Source: Abyssibius sp040880065 (GTDB lineage: Bacteria; Pseudomonadota; Alphaproteobacteria; Rhodobacterales; Rhodobacteraceae). Taken from it: DNA of 64,000 bases. Below are positions 52,265-60,477 of the stretch, one piece after another; positions within the stretch are counted from its first letter, which is position 1; each line of letters opens with the position of its first letter. The stretch is taken from assembly GCA_040880065.1 (NCBI GenBank), contig JBBDJE010000062.1, positions 1 through 64,000 of the forward strand, in the 5' to 3' direction. The position numbers and the translations under genes are program-made. The notes below the pieces were generated by a model. The model saw nothing but the letters and a program-made list of their open reading frames with translations, was not told where the DNA came from and did not search any database.

Positions 52265-53263
52265 CTACTTGCCCACAAGCTCTTTTGCAAAATGGCAGGC
52301 GGCAAAATGGTTTTCGCCCATCTGGCGCAGCGCCGGTTCTTCGCGCTTGCAGCGGTCCTGAACAAACCGGCAGCGAGTGTGGAACTTGCAGCCCGGCGGC
52401 GGCGCAATCGGGCTGGGAATTTCACCTTCGAGCTTTTCACCCTTGCCCCGATCATCGGGGTCGAGCGAAGGCACGGCAGAGAGCAGCGCGCGCGTATAGG
52501 GGTGGTGCGGGTTGTTGAACAATGTGCGGGTTGGCGCCGTTTCAACCAATCGGCCCAAATACATCACCGCCACATGGTCGCAGGTATGCGCCACGACCGA
52601 AAGGTCATGGCTGATGAACAGAAATGTCAGGCCAAGGTCTTTTTGCAGCGATTTAAGCAGGTTCAGAATATCGGCCTGAATTGATACATCGAGCGCGGCC
52701 ACGCTTTCATCGGCCACCAGAAAGCTGGGGCTGGCCACCAGCGCGCGTGCAATGGAAATGCGCTGGCGCTGGCCACCGGAAAACGCATGCGGAAAGCGGC
52801 GCAGATGCTCGACATTCAGCCGGCACATGGCGGCAATTTCGCGCACGCGCATATCGGTTTCGGCGCGGGTTCTGGTGATTTTCATCACCTCCAGCGGCTC
52901 GGCGATAATGTCGCGCACGGTCATGCGCGGGCTTAGGGCTGCATAGGGGTCCTGAAAGATCAGCTGCGCCTTCTTGCGATAGTTTTTCAGCGCCTGCTTT
53001 TGCAGCCCGGCCACGTCAATCGGACCGCTGCCATCATCAAAGGTGATCGTGCCTTCGGAAATGGGTGCAGCCTGAAGCATGGCGCGCCCCAGCGTCGTTT
53101 TGCCCGAACCGGATTCACCGACCAGCCCGAAGAACGCCCCCTTGGGAATATCAAGGTTGATGTCATTGACAGCCTTGAGCACGGCCTTACGCCCGAGCAC
53201 ACCCTTGCCGACCAAGAAATGAACCGAAAGGCCCTTTGCGGAAATCAGGGGTTTAGCGGTCAT
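52265..53263 (-). CDS. Oligopeptide-type ABC transporter, ATPase (DppF/OppF)
   Basis: A 332-residue ATPase with Walker A VGESGSGKTTLGRAML, signature FSGGQRQRISIARAL, Walker B LVADESVAALDV (a Ser-Val variant of DEPxSALD), and the C-terminal Cys-rich oligopeptide_CTD (GCKFHTRCRFVQDRCKREEP) that binds an iron-sulfur cluster in OppD/F. Start MTAKPLISAKGL at 53263; overlaps the upstream ATPase gene by four bases. Last gene of the operon before the assembly gap. Confidence 0.92.
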   Translation of the reverse strand: MTAKPLISAKGLSVHFLVGKGVLGRKAVLKAVNDINLDIPKGAFFGLVGESGSGKTTLGRAMLQAAPISEGTITFDDGSGPIDVAGLQKQALKNYRKKAQLIFQDPYAALSPRMTVRDIIAEPLEVMKITRTRAETDMRVREIAAMCRLNVEHLRRFPHAFSGGQRQRISIARALVASPSFLVADESVAALDVSIQADILNLLKSLQKDLGLTFLFISHDLSVVAHTCDHVAVMYLGRLVETAPTRTLFNNPHHPYTRALLSAVPSLDPDDRGKGEKLEGEIPSPIAPPPGCKFHTRCRFVQDRCKREEPALRQMGENHFAACHFAKELVGK

Positions 53264-54261
53264 GCAGGCTCTACCTCGGTTGCGAAACACGCCGCGGCGT
53301 GCTCGTCTTTGATGCGGTGCAGTTGCGGCACGGCGCTGGCACAACGCCCGGCGATGACCTGCGGGCAGCGGGTATGAAACACACAGCCCGTAGGCCGGTC
53401 CAATGGGCTGGGAATGTCGCCCGGCACAGGCGTCAGCGGCGCGTCAAGATCGTCGAGCTTGGGCAGGGCATTCAGCAGCCCGATGGTATAGGGGTGCTGG
53501 GGGCTGCGGATGACATCGCGCACCGTGCCGGTTTCCACAATGCGCCCCAGATACATCACCGCCACACGATCGGCAGTCTGGGCAATGACACCAAGATCAT
53601 GGGTGATGAAAATAATTGCCATGCCAAAATCGCGCACGAGGTCTTTCATCAGGTCGATGACCTGCGCCTGAATGGTCACATCGAGCGCGGTGGTCGGCTC
53701 ATCGGCGATCAGCAATGCAGGCTGGGTGGACAGCGCCATGGCGATCATCGCGCGCTGGCGCATCCCGCCTGAAAGCTCGAACGCATACTGTTCAAACCGC
53801 TTGGTTGCGTCGGAAATTCCCACGCGGTTGAGCATGTCGATGGAAATATCTTTGGCCCCGGCATTGGACAACGACTTGTCATGGATGCGCAACTGCTCGA
53901 CCATTTGCGCGCCAATGGTAATGGCCGGGGCAAAGCTGGCCATCGGTTCCTGAAAGATCATCGAAATCGCACCGCCACGCGCAATGAGCAATTCCTTGGG
54001 CTTTTTCAGCTTGGCAATGTCGATTCGTTGGTCTTTGTAGTTCAGCAGCAATCTGGTTTTGTCGCCAATAACCGCATTGGCAGCATTCAGCTTCATAAGC
54101 GCCTTGGCCGTAACCGATTTGCCGGAGCCGGATTCCCCCACCAGCCCCAGAATTTCGCCGGGATTGAGGTGGAAGGATACATCATCAACGGCGGTGATCA
54201 GCCCCTCGTCGGTATGAAAACGGATGTTGAGGTTTTGCACGTCAATCAGCGGCGCGCTCAT
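53260..54261 (-). CDS. Oligopeptide-type ABC transporter, ATPase (DppD/OppD)
   Basis: A 333-residue ATPase: Walker A VGESGSGKSVTAKALM, signature LSGGMRQRAMIAMAL, Walker B LLIADEPTTALDV, and the C-terminal GCVFHTRCPQVIAGRCASA motif. Heterodimer partner of the ATPase encoded next. It overlaps the permease stop and the next start by four bases. Confidence 0.93.
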   Translation of the reverse strand: MSAPLIDVQNLNIRFHTDEGLITAVDDVSFHLNPGEILGLVGESGSGKSVTAKALMKLNAANAVIGDKTRLLLNYKDQRIDIAKLKKPKELLIARGGAISMIFQEPMASFAPAITIGAQMVEQLRIHDKSLSNAGAKDISIDMLNRVGISDATKRFEQYAFELSGGMRQRAMIAMALSTQPALLIADEPTTALDVTIQAQVIDLMKDLVRDFGMAIIFITHDLGVIAQTADRVAVMYLGRIVETGTVRDVIRSPQHPYTIGLLNALPKLDDLDAPLTPVPGDIPSPLDRPTGCVFHTRCPQVIAGRCASAVPQLHRIKDEHAAACFATEVEPA

Positions 54262-55433
54262 TTATTCACCTCCGAATACGGGTCGGCGGCATCGCGCAAC
54301 CCGTCACCCACCAGCACGAATGCCAGAACAATGGCCACGAATATCGGCACGGGGATGAAATACCATTGATAATTCAGCAGCACATCGACCTTGGAGACGT
54401 TTTGCAGCATCACCCCTAGCGAATTTACCGGGTCTTTCAACCCAAGCCCGATGAAGGACAGCGCGGTTTCCGACAGCACCATATACGGAAACGAGATCAC
54501 CAGATCGACGATGATATAGCTGGTAAAACTGGGCAGCAGATGTCGGCGGATGACATGGCCGGAACTTGCCCCGCAAAGCTGGGCCGCCAGCACATAATCG
54601 GCGTTGCGTTCTGCAAGTATATGCGTTCGGATACGCCTGGCCAGCGTTGTCCAGCCCAACAGGCCAAGTATGAGCGATATGAAGAAAAACCTTTGTTCGG
54701 CGGTCCATCCATCCGGCACGAACGCCGCCAGCGCCATAAACAGAGGAATGGTCGGGATCACCCTGATACTGTCGGTAAAGGCCTGGATGCCGCTGTCAAC
54801 CCAACCGCCGAAATAACCCGAAATACCACCAATCACCAAGGCCAGCACAAAGCTGATAAACACCCCGATTGTGCCCACGGCAAGCGAAACCCGTATGGCG
54901 TGAAAGGTGCGGCTGAGAATATCCTTACCCGAAGCATCGGTGCCGAAAAAGTGGATGTAGCCGTCCTGAACGCCGAATAAATGCGTGGTGAACTCTATCC
55001 CCGGCGCGCGGATGTCGAAGCGCTCGCCTGGCAGGTTGAGGTTGAACTTGCCCACATGCCATGCCCAGCCATCGCTTGGTAGGAAGGTCAGGTAGTTACG
55101 CTCTTCGGTTTGCCGCGTCACCCAGCGAAAGTTGGTATCGGCCCCGCGATAGCGTTCCACCCCATGAATGAACGGTCGCCATGAACAGCCCGCATCATCG
55201 CAAAACTGCGGAATTTGCGGCGCGCCATTGGTGTAATTTTCGTTGCGGCCCGCTGCGGTCGGGTTATAGGGCGACAGGAACGGCGCGAACAGGCCCATGA
55301 GGATGAAGGTTATCAGAAACCAGCCCGCAATCAGCGCCGTGCGCTTGGATTTGAACCGCTGCCAGATAAGCTGGCGGTGGCTGGCGGTGAAGTAATCCTC
55401 TTTCGAGGCGGTTTTCTTTTTGCGGAAAAACAT
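54258..55433 (-). CDS. Oligopeptide-type ABC transporter, permease (OppC/YejE-like)
   Basis: A 391-residue permease with a charged N-terminus (MFFRKKKTASKEDYF), one helix, then a large periplasmic loop (about residues 55-165) and the DppC-type core with docking loop AERNADYVLAAQLCGASSGH. The long loop is like YejE. It pairs with the other permease encoded 9 bases upstream. Confidence 0.9.
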   Translation of the reverse strand: MFFRKKKTASKEDYFTASHRQLIWQRFKSKRTALIAGWFLITFILMGLFAPFLSPYNPTAAGRNENYTNGAPQIPQFCDDAGCSWRPFIHGVERYRGADTNFRWVTRQTEERNYLTFLPSDGWAWHVGKFNLNLPGERFDIRAPGIEFTTHLFGVQDGYIHFFGTDASGKDILSRTFHAIRVSLAVGTIGVFISFVLALVIGGISGYFGGWVDSGIQAFTDSIRVIPTIPLFMALAAFVPDGWTAEQRFFFISLILGLLGWTTLARRIRTHILAERNADYVLAAQLCGASSGHVIRRHLLPSFTSYIIVDLVISFPYMVLSETALSFIGLGLKDPVNSLGVMLQNVSKVDVLLNYQWYFIPVPIFVAIVLAFVLVGDGLRDAADPYSEVNK

Positions 55434-55442
55434 GGCGCGCCT

Positions 55443-56447
55443 CTAAAACATGGACCGGCGGACGCGCGGATCTATCAGCGCCAGCAAGATGTCGGTAATG
55501 AAATTGATGAACACGATCGTGCCGGTAATCATGAAAATGATCGCCCCGGCGAGTTGTTGGTCATTGGAAATGGCCAAGGCCTCGAACAGCAGCACGCCAG
55601 CATCAGTTAAAACCAGCACAATGGCCACGATCGGCAGGTCGTTGAATATCCGGTTGAGATCATAACCGATGGAATTGACCACAGGCCCCAGCGCATGCCG
55701 CGCCGGATAACGCAGCAACAGCCGCGTGCCCGAAACCCCGCGCGCACGCGCAGCGGTGACATAAAGCTTGTCTTTTTCATCCGACATCAGCGCGCGCACG
55801 GTTTGAAGCGCAATCGCCGTGGCCGCCCATGCCAGAATGCCTATAGGCAGCCAGATGTGTTTCAAAAGGTCAACAAAGCGATCCCATGACCATGGCGCGT
55901 CTCGAAACTGGGGGCTGAACAGCCCGGTCAGGGTTTCGCCGAAATTGACCGTCATGAACAGCATGACCATCAGCGCCAGCAGAAAGTTCGGCAAGGCAAG
56001 GCCAAGGTAGGACACAATGCGCATACCACCATCCAAAAGCCCACCCCGCAGGTTGGCGCTGGCAATACCAACCGGGATGGCGATAACATAGGTCAGAACA
56101 AGGGCCGACATGGCAATCGTCAGCGACAGCATGAATTTCTCGCCGACAAGGCGGCTGACCGAAACACGTCGCAGGCAGCTTTCGCCAAAATCGCCGCGCA
56201 GGAAAACCCCGCTTACCCAATTGGCCCAGCGGATGACATAGGGCCGGTCCAGCCCCATACGCACCTCTTCAGCGGTAATATCGGCCTGGGTGACAATATT
56301 GCCCTGAGTGTTCTTGTAGGCGATGTAACGCTCGGCACAGTTGCCGGGCACCAGCTCCATCAACGAGAACACGATGAAAGAAACCACCGTCAACGTAAAG
56401 ACGGCCAGCATAGCGCGCACAGCGACAAATCGAAGAAATATTGGCAT
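55443..56447 (-). CDS. Oligopeptide-type ABC transporter, permease (OppB/YejB-like)
   Basis: A 334-residue permease. N-terminal helix MPIFLRFVAVRAMLAVFTLT; the docking loop is VTAARARGVSGTRLLLRYPA. The insert of about 60 residues after helix 1 resembles YejB. First permease after the binding-protein gene and a hairpin. Confidence 0.9.
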   Translation of the reverse strand: MPIFLRFVAVRAMLAVFTLTVVSFIVFSLMELVPGNCAERYIAYKNTQGNIVTQADITAEEVRMGLDRPYVIRWANWVSGVFLRGDFGESCLRRVSVSRLVGEKFMLSLTIAMSALVLTYVIAIPVGIASANLRGGLLDGGMRIVSYLGLALPNFLLALMVMLFMTVNFGETLTGLFSPQFRDAPWSWDRFVDLLKHIWLPIGILAWAATAIALQTVRALMSDEKDKLYVTAARARGVSGTRLLLRYPARHALGPVVNSIGYDLNRIFNDLPIVAIVLVLTDAGVLLFEALAISNDQQLAGAIIFMITGTIVFINFITDILLALIDPRVRRSMF

Positions 56448-56467
56448 CTAGACCGGTTTTTCTGGTG

Positions 56468-56492
56468 GGCGCGCCCCGAATTGGGACGCGCC
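56468..56492 (-). promoter_or_regulatory. Hairpin after the oligopeptide binding-protein gene
   Basis: GGCGCGCCCC pairs with GGGACGCGCC (one mismatch) around a 5-base loop, between the stop of the binding-protein gene and the first permease. No T-run follows, so it is likely an mRNA-processing or partial-termination element. Same position as similar hairpins in the two other importer operons. Confidence 0.6.
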
Positions 56493-56515
56493 GTTACAAG
56501 GTGTTTCGCGCCAGA

Positions 56516-58558
56516 CTATCGGGCCAGTGACCACTGCTTTGCACGATAAGGGAAGTGCCAGTAATAGTCATAAGACCATGTTTCAGGCGGCCGGAAGTTC
56601 AGCAGATCGTTGGAATGATAGATCGGCCCCGGAGCCTGCACCAAGCTGATGAACGGCTGATGGTCGATCATCATCTGAACCAGCGCAGTGCCAAGGGTGT
56701 TATAGCCATCCGAACCGGGGATCTGGGTCTGCCATTCCAGAACGGCAGCGGCCATATCCTTGATCCATTGCGGCGGCTCGATGCCTTGCGCGCCGTCAGT
56801 CTGGTTCCACTGGTCATAGAGCATGCCGGTGCGAATATCGAAATAATCGCCGAAGGGCACGGTATAAACCTGCGGGTTGGACGCAACGGTCGCCGACGGG
56901 CGGCCAAAACGCCATGACACGATGTCAAGCTCGTTGGCCGATTGCGCGGCCCGATACTCGTCAGAGGTGACCTCTTTGGCGCTGGAATTCACGCCAACTT
57001 CGCGCCAGCTTTGCGCCACAAGCTCCATTTCAGCGGCAGAGATACCCTGCGTGGTGAACTGCATGTTCAGGATCAGTTCGCCACCGCCGGGCAGGTCGCG
57101 CCAGCCATCGCCATTGACATCAACAACGCCAAGCGCATCCAGCATGGCCATGGCCTCCTGAGGGTCATAGGCGATGTTTGAGGAAAGCTGCTCTTCGGTC
57201 ACAAAGGGCGGCGGCGGGTCGATGCCCAGCGCCGGCATGGTGGCGCCAAGGTCAAAGAAGGCGACCGAGTTGATCGCGTCGCGGTTGACCGCCAGAGACA
57301 TGGCACGGCGGAAGTCGATATTGCCATAAAGCTCGGCCTTCACCGAGTTTGTCGGCGTCAGGTTGAAACCGACCACCGGCACCGAGATTTGCGGGCGCAA
57401 ATCCACCGTGTAGTTGCCCGCTTCCTGACCATCAAGCAGGGTCGGCGCATCGGGCAGGTTGACGTTCTGTGTTTTGTAGTCAATCTCGCCGTTCAGCATT
57501 TTGAGGATGCGCACCTCGTTGTCGCGCACATACTGTTCATACATCCCGTCGATATAAGGAAGCTGGTTGCCGGCCGTGTCCACCATGAAGAAATAGGGGT
57601 TTGGCACATAGGCACGATGCTCGGTGTCATCTTCAACGGTGATAAAGCTTTCCAGCGTCGGCACGACGGCAGCCGGTAGGGTGGAAACGCGCGCCGCGTC
57701 GCGCAGAATCGGCGAGGGAACGTCTTTCCAGTCGGACGCGCCGTAATAATAGTTGATCGCCTCAAACCCGTCGGCAAAGCCCAGCGCCTGCGCGTTGGCA
57801 TGGCCATCGGGGTTGATGTCGGGGTGGAACTGGCCAAGGAAGTGGCGCGGCTGGAAGGGCTGTGCATAGTCAACCGCCATACCGGCCAGCAGGCCGGGCT
57901 TGGGGGCCGCCATGGTGAAGCGCACGGTTACATCGTCCAGCGCCTCGACCAGCATCGGCTCTCCGCCAGCCAGCCACAAATCACGCGGGCTTTGGATGAT
58001 GTTGGTATCCATGACAAGGTTGTTATACCAGAACACCACGTCATGCGCGGTAAAGGGCGCACCGTCCGACCATTTGTGACCGGCACGTAGTGTGAATGTC
58101 AGTTGTGTAAAATCATCGTTCCATTCAAACCCCTTGGCCACGTTTGGCACGAGGGTTTGCAGATCGTCCGAAAAGGCCACAAGGTTCACATGGCGCACGG
58201 ACATGAAATCGGAGGTGCCGGACTCGGTGTCGTTCGACATGCCGTTGAGAATGCCGCCATAAGCGCCGATCACCGCGTAAGGTGCAATCACCAGCGGCTC
58301 GGCGGGCAAACGCTCGGCCAAGGGCGGCAGGTCGCCATTGCCGAAGATGCGGGCGTTATGCGCTGCAATGTTGGGGTTTTCCTGAAAGCTGAGCGTGCAG
58401 CTTGCATTGGCCTCAAACTCGGCCAGATCGAACTGTTGCGGATAGGCACCGGGTGACACGCCCATCGCGTCGGCCACGGTAACTTCCGGACAACCAGCGG
58501 CATAAGCCCCGGTGCCGGTCATCAAAACCGCGGCGGTTGCAAGAAGATATCGTTTCAT
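56516..58558 (-). CDS. Oligopeptide-type ABC transporter, binding protein (family 5)
   Basis: A 680-residue family 5 solute-binding protein, longer than typical DppA/OppA (about 540). Signal peptide MKRYLLATAAVLMTGTGAYA; the family motif FTLRAGHKWSDGAPFTAHDV (about 180-200) is clear. A GGAGAGAG ribosome site supports the ATG at 58558. The mature protein has Cys at its start (GCPEV), probably paired with SCTLS. Length and YejBE-like permeases suggest a YejA-type ligand (peptide or peptide-linked compound), but the compound is unknown. Transcribed away from the MocR gene. Confidence 0.9.
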   Translation of the reverse strand: MKRYLLATAAVLMTGTGAYAAGCPEVTVADAMGVSPGAYPQQFDLAEFEANASCTLSFQENPNIAAHNARIFGNGDLPPLAERLPAEPLVIAPYAVIGAYGGILNGMSNDTESGTSDFMSVRHVNLVAFSDDLQTLVPNVAKGFEWNDDFTQLTFTLRAGHKWSDGAPFTAHDVVFWYNNLVMDTNIIQSPRDLWLAGGEPMLVEALDDVTVRFTMAAPKPGLLAGMAVDYAQPFQPRHFLGQFHPDINPDGHANAQALGFADGFEAINYYYGASDWKDVPSPILRDAARVSTLPAAVVPTLESFITVEDDTEHRAYVPNPYFFMVDTAGNQLPYIDGMYEQYVRDNEVRILKMLNGEIDYKTQNVNLPDAPTLLDGQEAGNYTVDLRPQISVPVVGFNLTPTNSVKAELYGNIDFRRAMSLAVNRDAINSVAFFDLGATMPALGIDPPPPFVTEEQLSSNIAYDPQEAMAMLDALGVVDVNGDGWRDLPGGGELILNMQFTTQGISAAEMELVAQSWREVGVNSSAKEVTSDEYRAAQSANELDIVSWRFGRPSATVASNPQVYTVPFGDYFDIRTGMLYDQWNQTDGAQGIEPPQWIKDMAAAVLEWQTQIPGSDGYNTLGTALVQMMIDHQPFISLVQAPGPIYHSNDLLNFRPPETWSYDYYWHFPYRAKQWSLAR

Positions 58559-58953
58559 AGCTCTCTCCAATTAGGTGACGAGGGGCGTCGGTTTAGCACC
58601 GCACCGTTGTTCACATAGGCGTGGTATGCGACGCCCGTGTGACACCGCCAAAGTTAATTTCACCCCGCACAGCTTGGCGGAATGTCGGGTATCGAGATTC
58701 ATGTGACAGGCGCCTAGCCAAGAATTGGGCGCAAGTGGTCATCAAAGAACCCTCCTGTGGTCGGCGCACTTTTTTAGGTGGCCATATTCCGGGAGCGCCC
58801 CGGTGTGCTATGTTGCACCTGCAAAGGCTAGTGCGGAAATGGATTGCGCAAAAGGTCCATTATTAAAAAATTCGCCAGTCCAATTTTTTTCTTTTTTTAC
58901 CGCTCTAGCTGGTGCACCACTGAGCAAAGGGCATATTTGAGCGAGGATTGGCG
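58559..58953. promoter_or_regulatory. Divergent promoter region, MocR versus importer operon
   Basis: About 395 bases with no gene that I can support. It carries a perfect inverted repeat TTGCA-CC-TGCAA (58813-58824), a similar-motif pair GGTCCAT (58854-58860) and AGTCCAAT (58877-58884) spaced by 23 bases, and a T-rich tract at 58881-58898. MocR regulators bind repeated sites, so these are candidate operators for control of both directions. No certain promoter hexamers. Confidence 0.45.
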
Positions 58954-60477
58954 GTGGCAAAAACAACGCAAGGGGCATTGCTAAGCACGATCGTGGTTGA
59001 TCGCGCGGCCGATATTCCGATTCCCGTGCAGATCGCCACCGAAATACGCGAGATGATTCTCGGCAAGGTTTTGGCTGCCGGCCAGCGCCTGCCATCCAGC
59101 CGCGCCCTTGCACAAGATATGGGCGTGGCACGCTCCTCTGTTGTGCAGGCTATGGAATCGCTGGTGTTTGAGGGTTTTGTAACATCGCGCACGGGCGATG
59201 GCAGTTATGTGTCATCCGACATCAAGCTGTTGCAAGGGCGCGGCTCGCAACGGCGCAGGCCCGATGACAGGCACGGCCAAACAGCCCCCCTGCCCCGATT
59301 GTCGGCGCGCGGGCGCGATATTATGGCGCTGACATATGAATCCCGCCCCAACCTTGTGCGCGCCTTCACAACTGCCGTGCCCGCGCTCGACGCCTTTCCC
59401 GCGCGGCTATGGTCGCGGCTAACGGCACGGTTTTCGCGCAACTCCGGCACCCAGCACATGGTCTATGGCCCTGCCGAAGGGCATGCGCCTTTGCGCGAAG
59501 CCATTGCGCAACATCTGCGCCTTGGCCGCGGGCTGTATGCCGACCCGGGCCGCATTTTCATTGTGAATGGAGCACAAATGGCCGTGCAACTCTGCGCCAT
59601 GGTGCTGGCCGACCCCGGCGATATGGCGGTGTTTGAAGACCCGGGCGGCATTGGCCCGCGCAATGCGCTGAAAAGTCAGGGCCTTTCAACCATTCCTGTG
59701 CCGATAGATACCGAGGGGCTGGATGTGGCCCGCGCCCGCGCTGCGGCTCCAAATGCCAGGCTGGTGCTTGTCACCCCCAGCCACCAGCACCCGACCAGCG
59801 TAATCATGTCGCTTCGGCGGCGGCTGGAGCTTTTAGCCTATGCCAAATCGGCGGGTGCATGGATTTTGGAGGACGATTACGACGGCGAGCTGCGCTATTC
59901 CGGCGTCCTGCAACCAAGCCTTGCCAGTATTGATGCCGATGGCTCTGTCATCTATGTTGGCTCCTTCGCCAAAACCCTGTTTCCCAGCCTGCGGCTTGGC
60001 TTTGTCGTCGTGCCCGATGCGCTGGTCGATGTATTTCGGCTGACCATGTCGGCCTGTGTTCAAGGCCTGCCGGTGCTGCCACAAGCCGTTGTTGCGGCGT
60101 TTATTTTTGAAGGGCACTATGCCGGACATATCCGCAATATGCGCCAGCTTTATGCGCATCGTGCCGCGTTATTGCTTGATCATGGCGCAAAGCAGCTTGC
60201 CGGAAAGATCGACCTTCGCCCCGTAACCACGGGGTTTCATACGGTTGGCCGGCTCGACAGCCTGCTTGACCCGAGTGCTTTGGAGCGGCGGCTGGCCGAA
60301 CGGCAGATCCGCCTTGTTTCAGTCAACCGTTACCGCGCCATGCCCGCCAGTGACAACCGGATGATTTTGGGGTTTAGCTGCTGTAATGAAGCCATGATCG
60401 CCCATGGCATGCAAACCATCGCCAGCACTATTGATGCGATGGAAGCGGAACGGAAAGGACACATACACCGTGGCTAA
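58954..60477 (+). CDS. MocR/PdxR-family regulator (GntR plus aminotransferase domain)
   Basis: A 507-residue fusion: N-terminal GntR-type winged helix (residues about 20-90; QIATEIREMILGKVLAAGQR then RLPSSRALAQDMGVARSSVV) and a fold-type I aminotransferase-like domain with PLP Lys in VGSFAKTLFPSLRLGF. Such proteins bind PLP or its aldimine with an amino compound and regulate neighbouring genes. The GTG at 58954 has GAGG six to seven bases upstream; a TTG at 58948 is the alternative. Divergent from the importer and followed by a sulfatase gene that overlaps it by eight bases. Confidence 0.92.
   Translation: MAKTTQGALLSTIVVDRAADIPIPVQIATEIREMILGKVLAAGQRLPSSRALAQDMGVARSSVVQAMESLVFEGFVTSRTGDGSYVSSDIKLLQGRGSQRRRPDDRHGQTAPLPRLSARGRDIMALTYESRPNLVRAFTTAVPALDAFPARLWSRLTARFSRNSGTQHMVYGPAEGHAPLREAIAQHLRLGRGLYADPGRIFIVNGAQMAVQLCAMVLADPGDMAVFEDPGGIGPRNALKSQGLSTIPVPIDTEGLDVARARAAAPNARLVLVTPSHQHPTSVIMSLRRRLELLAYAKSAGAWILEDDYDGELRYSGVLQPSLASIDADGSVIYVGSFAKTLFPSLRLGFVVVPDALVDVFRLTMSACVQGLPVLPQAVVAAFIFEGHYAGHIRNMRQLYAHRAALLLDHGAKQLAGKIDLRPVTTGFHTVGRLDSLLDPSALERRLAERQIRLVSVNRYRAMPASDNRMILGFSCCNEAMIAHGMQTIASTIDAMEAERKGHIHRG

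Noticed and set aside
51985..52545. A minus-strand frame running through the N run
   Set aside because: It joins two contigs and is opposite real genes on either side; its protein is meaningless.
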